NCBI GenBank assembly: GCA_030141605.1
Contig: JAQGDQ010000315.1
Location: forward strand, 1 to 64,000
Direction: 5' to 3'
DNA from: Tubiluchus corallicola
Taxonomy: Eukaryota; Priapulida; Priapulimorpha; Priapulimorphida; Tubiluchidae
DNA: 64,000 nucleotides
Part shown: positions 43,701 to 55,700 of the stretch, piece by piece
Position numbering within the stretch: position 1 is the first letter of the stretch
How the letters are laid out: the number at the start of each line of letters is the position of its first letter
Program-made: the position numbers and the translations under genes
The notes under the pieces: model-generated
Told to the model about the DNA's origin: nothing
The model's input: the letters and a program-made list of their open reading frames with translations, nothing else
The model's database searches: none

Positions 43701-46700
43701 GACTCAGTAGTTCCATCTCTCTTCGCTTTTTGGAACTTGTGCTGTCACCAGTGCATTTCATTTTACTCTCTTATGCAACAACGTTTATCAGTACCTGCAT
43801 CGTCCTGTTATGCATCTTCTTCCATAATATAAGAAACACGTCTGTAATAAGTGAGAAAGGGTATTGTTATGAACATCTTTGTGGCTGCTTGTTAACTGTT
43901 TGTCTTCAGAGAATGGAATAAGAATGAATGGAAGAGAAATTATAATGTATATTAACTGGCACTGTAGTCATGGTAAAGAAGCAAGTAGTTGTGAAAATTT
44001 GTTGTATTCTGGCATAAGAAACATGTATGCTGCTGCGTACCGCACTAAACTAATAAATTGCATCCTTGCTTTGTATTATTTTTGCTACTATAGAAAAAGA
44101 AGAAGACAAAAGATAAACGACGATCGACAATTGGCAGAGGTCGAAGGAGTTTCGTGTTTACTGATGGCAAGGCTTTTTTAACACCAGGTAAAATTCATAG
44201 TAAAGTAGTTACTGTAATTTACCTGAGTTGCTAGCTCTTGTATTTGTGAATCATTACATATAATAAGGCTTTCACAGTTTTGTTGTGGGCACGCACTGTT
44301 GCTCTAGGTCAGAGGTTAAGTGTACCCCAGCAATGTGTATTAACTATCACGTGACGTGTGGGTAAAGCAAAGCCATCTGCAGCTTCAGTTCAGTGAGGTC
44401 AGTTGTGCTACGTGGTCTTTACTTAATTGTGCATTTGCCTGTGCGTAGAGTGATTTACTAGCAGGATCTTGTTTGGGAGCAAGAGAAAATGAACTAGACA
44501 AGGTTCTAATTAGCTGTTAGAACCGTTAGTATTATAGTAGCATGGGTTATGAGGCATTGTTAAGTGTACACAAATGCGTTGCCTGGTGCACTTAACCTTT
44601 GACCTTTTCGCAAATATCAATTGCTGGAACTGTGAGAAGGCTTATTGGTGCTGTTATTATTATTACTATTATTATTATTGTTATTGTTGTTAGTATTATT
44701 ATTATTATTATTACTATTAATATTATTTTTATTATTTATTAATTATTATTATTGAGGCTATGCTATCCAAGTTCAAGTGTTGTTCCAGCTTCATTAATAT
44801 TTATCACGTGTTGTAAAGCTAAGCCTAGGTCTACTTGTGACGCAGGCTCAAGTCAATGCGGCTGATTTCCTGCATCTCCACTCAGCTAAGTAGTTGTGAG
44901 TTACTGTGTGTTGTAATACTGCTCACGTTGACCACAATCGTCGACAACTAGATCATTAGCAGTTAGCACACTCTATGTGGAAGTATTCCGTCGAATTTCA
45001 AACAATGCTCAATTTGCTGCAAAAGCAGGGTGGATACCATATACCGGGAGTAGAACATGAGCAAATTTTTGGAACTGAGTTTCATTGTGTCGCGTTGCTT
45101 TACGTTGTATCGCAAGCTCACTTATAAGTGTCGACTGGATATGCTCGGAACTATCAGCATACTGTACCTGCCAGTTGCACTCAATTACGTTGCATCACAG
45201 ATGCTCTCCGTTACGTTGCATCATAGGGTTGACCTGAGCTTGGATTATTCTCTTCAAATTAGAAACAAGGCATTGAAAGCAACTATAGCGCACATATAAT
45301 TGATTGTTCTGGTAAACTGAAACTCTTTTAGTATCGGAAATGTTGTAAACAGTTTTAGTGAAATTCTGTACTTTAGCGTGTACTTGTTTTCAGACCCAAA
45401 AAGTGAACATTCTAATGCAGCACACGTAGCTGAAAAGGTTTGTTTTTCAATTTGTCATATTTGGTTTTCCATAAAATCTAGCTGTTAGTTACAGTTCAAT
45501 GGTAAATTGTCAATGTTGTCCATTTTTTATGTTTTTCTTTTATTAGAAGCTTCTGTGTAAAATATTGTACAAAGCTAAAAACAATAAAACTAGTAAGCAT
45601 TGTCGCTGGTCTTTCCACAGTAGTGTAAAACAGTTTGATATTATTGCTGAAACCCGTTTGTCTTTTTGTTTCACTCTGGATGCTGCTGTGTACATCTAGA
45701 TATACATGAATTTCGGTGCAATGGTTATTAATTGCGAGAGCATTTGCACACGAGTAGCAGCAGTGCTCAGCTTTTTAAGCTTTCCTTACTTTTCTAGTAA
45801 ACCAGAATTGCTTGTTGTAGAACTTAGGAACTAATACCTAGTAACATGTGATGTTCTATCATATATAAAAAGTAGTTTACACTGTTGTGTGCTTATTTTC
45901 TAGAGCCAAGTGTAATTTGCTTCTTTTCAGGAATTGACAATAGCGGAAAAGTCCGTGCAGCAAGATGAAAACTTGGAAAAACTGCAAGGAAGAGGTAAGG
46001 TTTTACAAAATCATTGTGATGTTCATTAAACTTGATGAGAGATGGGCGACATAACTTGTCTGTTATCTGCGGGTTTTATTGGGCGCAGGGATCAGGGACG
46101 TTACCGAAATGGAAATTACAAACCGAAACCGAAATTTATGAAATGTAGAAAACCGATACCGAAACGAAACTGAGCCAAAAATATTCTGAAACAAGAAAAA
46201 TACTTTGTTTTTGCTTGTTTGATTTTACTGGCTTTGATAGAATAACAATAAGAATCATTTTATTTCGTACACATGGACAGTATTGGTATTACATCAAGAT
46301 ACAACAAAAGAATGCCAAATGCAAGGGCAACATACGACCATACAGTCCTGTACTTGTTGCCCTTATTCTGATATTAACTTTATAGCGTGCTGTAGTTGTA
46401 CAGTGCACAGAAATAATTACTGTAATATAGTATAAAAATTTAATGAAGCAGTGCAGAAGTCATAAAAAACGTTTAATACTTAGAATTGAGAATACCTTTA
46501 TAAAAACTTAATAAAATGAATAGTAGTAAGCTATAAAGGTGCATATAACTTACTGTTTACCTATTTTGCTACAGGATAACCGTATATTATTATAAAGAAT
46601 TTCAAATTTTTGGAAATATATATGTTTATTTTTGGATGCTATACATATATTCATATATACACAGCATGCAAAGGTAAACATATATATATGCCTATATTTC

Positions 46701-49700
46701 ATAAATTATGAAAAACTTTGTTTTTTTGAAATTACGCTTTGATATTTCGGTTGATTGTGCCTGGAGACCCTAAAACTTCTCAGTCGTCAGCACTGAAGAT
46801 ATTCTGCGCTACCGTATAAAGCATGCTACAGATAGTACAAAAACTTAAATAAGGGGTATTTATGTTTTATTTGAACTATTTTATCCAAAATTTTTCTGCG
46901 ATTTTTAACATTTAGGAGAAAAAACTTAAGCTGGATAGATACTACTAAAACCTCGGAAGAATGCTAATTTTCAACGATTATCGGCAAACATCCCTGATTT
47001 GAATGCAACGCTTAGAGTTAAAAGTGACTAAACTGTGAACATAACATTAATCAGCACTGCAATGTAGCAAATATTTTCAAAAGCTTTTTGTTTTCTTTTG
47101 GATCTGTAATATCATATTGATTTTTTTTTAATTGTGATGGTAAAGACACAAATAATTCATTGGTGTTCTCTGTTATTTCATTTCAGCTTTAGATAAGTTA
47201 GATATACTTACAGACAAAATGGAAGAGCAGGAGCAATTGCTGGACGTAGTGAATCATGTGGCAAAGTATGTCTCTTTTTTCAACTTAGGACATTCAATTA
47301 TGCGAATGTTTTGTATACCATTTCCATCGGGTACCCGAGTAATTAAGCGCATTGTTTATTACCCTAGTCTAATATTTCTACCAAGTTCCAACAATGAAAA
47401 TGCAGACATTAACTTGTAATATGATATCCATTGTCAGAGGATCTAAAATTTAAATGCCGCCTTCTGCTGTGCGCTTCTACAATAGGTAGCTACTAGCAAA
47501 AACTCTTAAGTATTAGCTGCTGTGTTGGCAGTGCGCCAGGCCAACAGCCAGTACTGAGATGGCAGATGAAACCATTTTTGCTGTAGGGGTGACTACTATA
47601 TCATCTTACTATATCATCACTTTTATATCATCTTAGTTTGCTTTTGTCCTATAATATAATATACATAGAAACAATTATGTTAAGTGCCGTTTTATTTGTA
47701 AGCAGGAACGTTTATCATACGCAAATATGCTGGGCTAATGGTTTGCTTTGACCCGCCCACTGCAATTAACCTTGTTGCTTAGTGGTTTGCTTTTGAAGCT
47801 CTGGCTGTCTTTGCTAGAAAGTTTAATCAGTCAGATGTTGCTGTTATGCCAGGGACGCAGGTACAGTACAGTTAGTACGTCTCAATTATAGCAAGCGGGA
47901 GCTTAGGCGAAACTATAGACGAAGCTACTTGCTGGAAAACACGGGCACCACCAACAGTTTAAGCACGCCAAGCACTAAGCATTTTACCAGATTTTCAATG
48001 TTTTTATCATTATGAGAACTTTGTGAGCCAAATTCTTTGCGACAAAATCAAAAAAGGTCGACTTTTTGAAGTATTTTTTTCAAATAAACAGACATGTGTG
48101 ATTTAGAAAAGTATACTTTTTAACTTATTGCTAATTCACTTTATATAAATTAATATTTTAAAATAGTTTTCTAATTTTTAAGTGCACAAAGGAATTTAGG
48201 CATCACTTCATTTCTAATATTCATTAAAAAAACCTTTGCAGTGCATACTAAGCTGGTGACTCATACTTCTATACCAGTCTATACCACTACACATATCGGT
48301 TAACAGGCTCAGGCGGTTAATTGGGTCAAAACACTTTTGTCCCAAAGTGAGTCTGTTAAGTGGTGCCTACTGTATTATAACCAAATAAAAATGCCTTAGG
48401 TGTTTTTACACCGTATTTCTGATGGCCGAGGTTTATTGCCAAAGTTAAGCAGTGACAGGCCTGTTTAGTAGATGGCAGTTACATCTTCTATTATACTGCC
48501 TCTTTCTATGTTTTTTGAGGGACGATGGATATACCATACATAGCTAACGCATGTGGGCTAGTTCAATGCTGGATGCTGATTTACAGTTTCCCAAACTGCA
48601 TAATGATGTCTTGAAAGTCAACCTTGGCGCCCATCAATTGTTACGTGGATCATAATGGGTGTGTTTTTTTGCAGTCGGCTACCAAATAAACAGAACGTCT
48701 ACATGAATCATGCAGTGACTGAATACACAAATTATATAGACATTCTGAAACAGGAGAGTGAAAAGTGGGATGATTTACTGGTTACACATAAAGATTTGAC
48801 TCAACAGGCTGCCGAGTAAGTGCATTGTTAGCTCGTTGTAAGCATCGACATTTATGCGTTAAAGCAAACTTGCAAAGAATAAATGCTACAACTTTATAAC
48901 AATGTGTAAATATTGCTTTCTTCTGGAATTGTGGGCTAGAGTACATTCTGTTAGCATGCTCCAGTTTCCCCGAAAGATGCATTAATTTTCTGTTTTTTGT
49001 TTCGGCAGGCAACTTACATACTAATTAAACAAGGCAAAAAAGTTAAAAATTGCTTTGTGTTCCACACTTCATGACATGTAGATTAAATTAAATTCTTTTT
49101 TCTTAACAGTATATTAAAACAGAGATTAAAGCAGTATTTCTTAACAGAGAGAAAACTCGAAGCAAAATGACTGCTTCCCACGAGCTTCAATCAGAGTTTG
49201 AAAATACGAATTAATTTTTTTACAATTGCAGTACCAGTTTCTAGCCAGAAAAGTGGGTACGGGGTTAAAAAATTAGATGTTTAATGTTTTTTGAACATTT
49301 TCTAGATAATTTGATGCTAGAATATAAAAGTCCCATGCTTCGATGCTAGAATATAAAAGTCTCATATAATTAGCATTTGTTTTTATAAAAAACAAAAAGC
49401 TGACATTTGATCAAATTTTTGGTGCATTCTACTTTGAAGCGTCATAAAGCAGTTTTAACAATGCCGACTTGCAGACGGTTTTGATTTGCAAGCACAGATA
49501 TCCTCTTGTTGCTGCCATAAAATACATGCATACTATAGTGATGTTTTTGAACATCTGAATACTAATTATTAAAATTTCTATGTTTCTGTTTCACATCACT
49601 TTCTGATTTAATTTCTTGCCCTGTATTAATACGACCCATCATCAATCAAACTATGTGTCTGATGTGTTAAGGCATACATCTTACACATCTAAGTGTCCGC

Positions 49701-52700
49701 GAAGTCGCTGTTGACTTGCCCTAATATATTTTGCTCTAAATAAGTTGGGTATCGAAGGCAATTACTGTTGATGAGTTGTGTGTGTGTGTGTGTGTGGGGG
49801 GGGGGTGGTTTGGGTGACTGACAGGAAAGTCCTTCAAAGTGACTTCTTTTGTTGCTGTCTATTGCTTATGGTTATTTATTTTGTTGAGGGATGATTTACC
49901 GTATATGCTCGCATATAAGCCGAATTTAGAACTATAAAATACAATACTGAAATCAGGGGGTCGGCTTATATGCGCATGAAACAAAATGAACACAAGGACA
50001 GACACTAATGCCAATTTTCCAGCCACACATTTTCATCGCTATCTGACTCTTTATTTGGTTGTGTGTCACCAGTGGTGTATTGGAGGGGGGTCGTCGTCCA
50101 CCCACTTTTTTTTTAGAAAAAATTCACATTTCAATAAATGTCTGCTTTTTGTATTCATTAGATAAAAAATATTAAAAATGTATACGGGTTTAATATTAAA
50201 TCTACTTGTTTTCATTTTTTCAAAAAACGGTTTTAAATAATGTCAATTTCTTTCAAATTTGTGAATGTAAAATGGTAAGTCTTGAGACTAGCCGTCCACC
50301 TACTTTTTATTTAGCAATACACCACTGTGTGTCACCAGTTGCGAGCCGTAACCAAGCTACAGCTAGTGGTGAAGCCGACGTCATCAGCAAACGTGAGCAC
50401 ACGGCCACAGAATTTAAAAGTGTGCTGAATTTTGATAATTTTAGTTGTAAAATTATTTGTGCAATACACCATGCCTGGAGAAAAAAGAAAACGTATGTCC
50501 TATACTGCTGACTTCAAGCTAAAAGTGATAAAGGCCGCTGAAGAAACAAGCAACCTGGAGGCAGCAAGAAAGTTTGGCGTAGATGAAAGCAATGTCAGAC
50601 GATGGAAAAAGGATACATCACTGGATATTGCACCTAAGGCCAAACGTGCGAACAGGGGATCAAAACATGGACAGTACCCAGAAATGGAGAAGGAGATCTT
50701 CGAGTGGTTTGAAGCCCACAAAAAGGGATCAATTTTGTTGATTGGGTATGGAGTAAAATTAGACAAGTTGATGGTCGGCTTATATACGGGTTTTTGCAAA
50801 AACTGGCCATTTTAAAGCAGTTTTAGGGGGTCGGCTTATATGCGATGTAGGCTTATATGCGAGTATATACGGTATATGTACATGCGAAGGCACATCTCTT
50901 CTGGTTCATTTTAGAGGATTATCCTTGATCAATCAAGCCACAACCATCTACATAACTAAGTACAGTAAGTCCTCGCTTAACGACTCCCCGTTTAACGACG
51001 TTTCGTTTTCATGACACTGAACATTTGATACCTTTTTCTCACTTAACGACGCACTATTTCGTTTTAACGACGATTTTTTACTTTGGTTACAGCTGTTTTT
51101 TATTTTACCAACGACTTTTTAAATCTAATTTGAAGCATTAAAATTACAGCATTAATCAAGAGCATTAAAAAACGTTATTTTGTTCTAAAAATGCATCAGT
51201 AACCTAAATAGTGCAATTATTATAATGTTTTTGCTTCCCGATTGACTACGTGTTAAATTCTAGCCATTTGTATCAATCAACGCCCGAGCCTAAATTTTTG
51301 TGTGTAACCTGTTGCTGTATGTATCTGTATGTTACTGTTGTGAATAACAACCAAATTAGTACTACATGAAACTGTCTCAAGATCGCTCCATGCAGAGCTT
51401 GGCTTTCACTACGTAGTTTTTAACACGAAGTGTTTAAACAGGAGAAGTGTAGGTAGATACTAGTAAGAAAGATAAGTGGTTTCATGCAATCAGAAAGAAT
51501 TTAATCAGTAGAAATATGAATAAAACTCATAAAACGTTTAATTTATATCTTTAAAGCAGCATTGATTTTTGCCTCTGGAACACATCTCATTTCAGTTACA
51601 TTGCTTCCTATAGAAGTTTTGGTTTTGTTTAACGACATTTCACTTAACGTCGCGTTTTAATGGAACACATTAACGTTGTTAAGCGAGGACTTACTGCAGC
51701 TTCTCTCAGGGGGTACTGGGGTTCTGTCAGTGGGTACTGGCTTGTAGATTGTAGGTCCTGTCAGTGACTACTCGCTTGTAGATTGCAGGTCCTGTCAGTG
51801 GGTACTAGCTTGTAGATTGTAGGTCCTGTCAGTGAGTACTCGCTTGTAGATTGTAGGTCCTGTCACTGGGTACTGGCTTGTAGATTGCAGGTCCTGTCAG
51901 TGGGTACTGGCTTGTAGATTGTAGGTCCTGTCAGTGGGTACTGGCTTGTAGATTGCAGGTCCTGTTAGTGGGTACTGGCTTGTAGATTGTAGGTCCTGTC
52001 AGTGGGTACTGGCTTGTAGATTGTAGGTCCTGTCAGTGGGTACTGGCTTGTAGATTGTAGGTCCTGTCAGTGGGTACTGGCTTGTAGATTGCAGGTCCTG
52101 TCAGTGGGTACTGGCTTGTAGATTGTAGGTCCTGTCAGTGGGTACTGGCTTGTAGATTGCAGGTCCTGTCAGTGGGTACTGGCTTGTAGATTGCAGGTCC
52201 TGTCAGTGGGTACTCGCTTGTAGATTGTAGGTCCTGTCAGTGGGTACTGGCTTGTAGATTGCAGGTCCTGTCAGTGGGTACTGGCTTGTAGATTGTAGGT
52301 CCTGTCAGTGGGTACTAGCTTGTAGATTGTAGGTCCTGTCAGTGGGTACTGGCTTGTAGATTGTAGGTCCTGTCAGTGGGTACTGGCTTGTAGATTGTAG
52401 GTCCTGTTAGTGGGTACTGGCTTGTAGATTGTAGGTCCTGTCAGTGGGTACTGGCTTGTAGATTGTAGGTCCTGTCAGTGGGTACTGGCTTGTAGATTGT
52501 AGGTCCTGTCAGTGGGTACTGGCTTGTAGATTGTAGGTCCTGTCAGTGGGTACTGGCTTGTAGATTGTAGGTCCTGTCAGTGGGTACTGGCTTGTAGATT
52601 GCAGGTCCTGTCAGTGGATACTGGCTTGTAGATTGCAGGTCCTGTCAGTGGGTACTGGCTTGTAGTTTGTAGGTCCTGTCACTGGGTACTGGCTTGTAGA

Positions 52701-55700
52701 TTGCAGGTCCTGTCAGTGGGTACTGGCTTGTAGATTGTAGGTCCTGTCAGTGGGTACTGGCTTGTAGATTGCAGGTCCTGTCAGTGGGTACTGGCTTGTA
52801 GATTGCAGGTCCTGTCAGTGGGTACTGGTTTGTAGATTGTAGGTCCTGTCAGTGGGTACTGGCTTGTAGATTGTAGGTCCTGTTAGTGGGTACTGGCTTG
52901 TAGATTGTAGGTCCTGTCAGTGGGTACTGGCTTGTAGATTGTAGGTCCTGTTAGTGGGTACTGGCTTGTAGATTGCAGGTCCTGTCAGTGGGTACTGGCT
53001 TGTAGATTGCAGCTTCTCTCAGGGGGTACTGGCTTGTAGATTGTAGGTCCTGTCAGTGGGTACTGGCTTGTAGATTGCAGGTCCTGTTAGTGGGTACTGG
53101 CTTGTAGATTGCAGGTCCTGTTAGTGGGTACTGGCTTGTAGATTGCAGGTCCTGTTAGTGGGTACTGGCTTGTAGATTGCAGGTCCTGTCAGTGGGTACT
53201 GGCTTGTAGATTGTAGGTCCTGTCAGTGGGTACTGGCTTGTAGATTGTAGGTCCTGTCAGTGGGTACTGGCTTGTAGATTGTAGGTCCTGTCAGTGGGTA
53301 CTGGCTTGTAGATTGTAGGTCCTGTCAGTGGGTACTGGCTTGTAGATTGTAGGTCCTGTCAGTGGGTACTGGCTTGTAGATTGTAGGTCCTGTCAGTGGG
53401 TACTGGCTTGTAGATTGTAGGTCCTGTCAGTGGGTACTGGCTTGTAGATTGTAGGTCCTGTCAGTGGGTACTGGCTTGTAGATTGTAGGTCCTGTCAGTG
53501 GGTACTGGCTTGTAGATTGTAGGTCCTGTTAGTGGGTACTGGCTTGTAGATTGTAGGTCCTGTCAGTGGGTACTGGCTTGTAGATTGTAGGTCCTGTTAG
53601 TGGGTACTGGCTTGTAGATTGTAGGTCCTGTTAGTGGGTACTGGCTTGTAGATTGTAGGTCCTGTTAGTGGGTACTGGCTTGTAGATTGCAGGTCCTGTC
53701 AGTGGGCACTGGCTTGTAGATTGTAGGTCCTGTCAGTGGGTACTGGCTTGTAGATTGTAGGTCCTGTCAGTGGGTACTGGCTTGTAGATTGCAGGTCCTG
53801 TCAGTGGGTACTGGCTTGTAGATTGCAGGTCCTGTTAGTGGGTACTGGCTTGTAGATTGTAGGTCCTGTCAGTGGGTACTGGCTTGTAGATTGTAAGTCC
53901 TGTTAGTGGGTACTGGTTTGTAGATTGTAGGTCCTGTCAGTGGGTACTGGCTTGTAGTTTGTAGGTCCTGTCAGTGGGCACTGGCTTGTAGAGTGTAGGT
54001 CCTGTCAGTGGGTACTGGCTTGTAGATTGTAGGTCCTGTCAGTGGGCACTGGCTTGTAGATTGTAGGTCCTGTCAGTGGGTACTGGCTTGTAGACTGTAG
54101 GTCCTGTCAGTGGGCACTGGCTTGTAGATTGCAGGTCCTGTCAGTGGGTACTGGCTTGTAGATTGTAGGTCCTGTTAGTGGGTACTGGCTTGTAGATTGT
54201 AGGTCCTGTTAGTGGGCACTGGCTTGTAGATTGTAGGTTCTGTCAGTGGGTACTGGCTTGTAGATTGTAGGTCCTGTCAGTGGGTACTGGCTTGTAGATT
54301 GTAGGTCCTGTCAGTGGGTACTGGCTTGTAGATTGTAGGTCCTGTTAGTGGGTACTAGCTTGTAGATTGTAGGTCATGTCAGTGGGTACTGCCTTGTAGA
54401 TTGCAGGTCCTGTCAGTGGGTACTGGCTTGTAGTTTGTAGGTCCTGTTAGTGGGTACTGGCTTGTAGATTGCAGGTCCTGTTAGTGGGTACTGGCTTGTA
54501 GATTGCAGGTCCTGTCAGTGGGTACTGGCGTGTAGATTGTAGGTCCTGTCAGTGGGTACTGCCTTGTAGATTGTTGAATTGTATAAAAATATCTGTTAAA
54601 TTAAATGTACTTTAACGTCTGTCTGTGTATTAGAATTTTCCATGACTGTTAGTCAGTAATCTTACTCATTTTGTGCTGCTTAGGAAAGTAAGAGGTATGA
54701 AAGGTTTGGTGATTACTGAACAACCCAAGACCTTAACGCAAGATCAGAAATGGATACTTGATAGTAAACCAGACTATGTAAAAATGATGCAACAGTTGAA
54801 GTTAAATAGAGAAAAACTCAGCTTGCAGGTAAGTTCTTTAGCAAATACAACTTATCCAGAACTTGGAAATTATTCGGCTTCTTCAACATTCTTTGTAATC
54901 TACAAGTGTAGTTTTCACTAAGCTTTTTAATCCATGAGTAATGTATTCCGGCTTTTTGCCAAATTTTAGCGTTGTGTGAGCTGATCCTTACATTCTAAGT
55001 CTCAGTTATTATTATTTTATCTAATCAAATTGTATTAACAGTTCATGGATGACAGCCTAAGTTAAGTGACCCAGGGCTATTTGAAAGAATTTACTTGTTT
55101 CGATAATCCACTGACAAACAGCAAAGATGTTGTGCATCGTTTTTTAAAGCTTAATTTGTCTTTGACTATACTAGTGTATCTGGGCATTCTATACTTGTTT
55201 TTGGTCTGCTACAGTTCTTTGAAACTCCTATTTGCTCTAGTTTTAACAACTAGTTATATACATTATGTGCTAGATATTACTGCAAAGATTTGCTTTACTG
55301 TTGTTTAAATTAGTCTGAATGGCTGTAAAGATTTACTTGCATGGGCACCCAGTATCAGTGTTGGGTTAATTACTTTTAAAATGTAGTGTCATTTGAAAGT
55401 AGTGCCACTACAGTAGTCGCTACTTTTCGTTTTGCGGCCACTTTTACACTTCGTTGATATTGTATGTTGCAAAATGCAGGTGACACATTAAAAGACCCTG
55501 TTAACTGCAATAATGTATAAACACTAATTGCACCAAAATTGTTTCCAGGTTCTAAATACGCAGTTCATTTATGATTTAAACTGACATTTACAGGTCATTT
55601 ATACATAGTTGGCGTAATAATAAATTATACATTGCAATATTATTCATAGGACACTTTACTATTTTATGTCATGTGATAAACTACTGTTCAAACTTCAAAC

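Larger units (their letters stand above)
49899..50872. mobile_element. Internally deleted pogo/Tigger-like element
   Basis: Ends CCGTATATGCTCGCATATAA and TTATATGCGAGTATATACGG form a 23-bp inverted repeat with one mismatch, flanked by TA on both sides (49897-49898 and 50873-50874). GGGGGTCGGCTTATATGCG occurs subterminally at both ends. Inside is the N-terminal part of a pogo-type transposase joined directly to the right end, so the catalytic domain is deleted. A 258-bp hAT MITE is nested inside. DSN1 intron 7. Confidence 0.85.
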
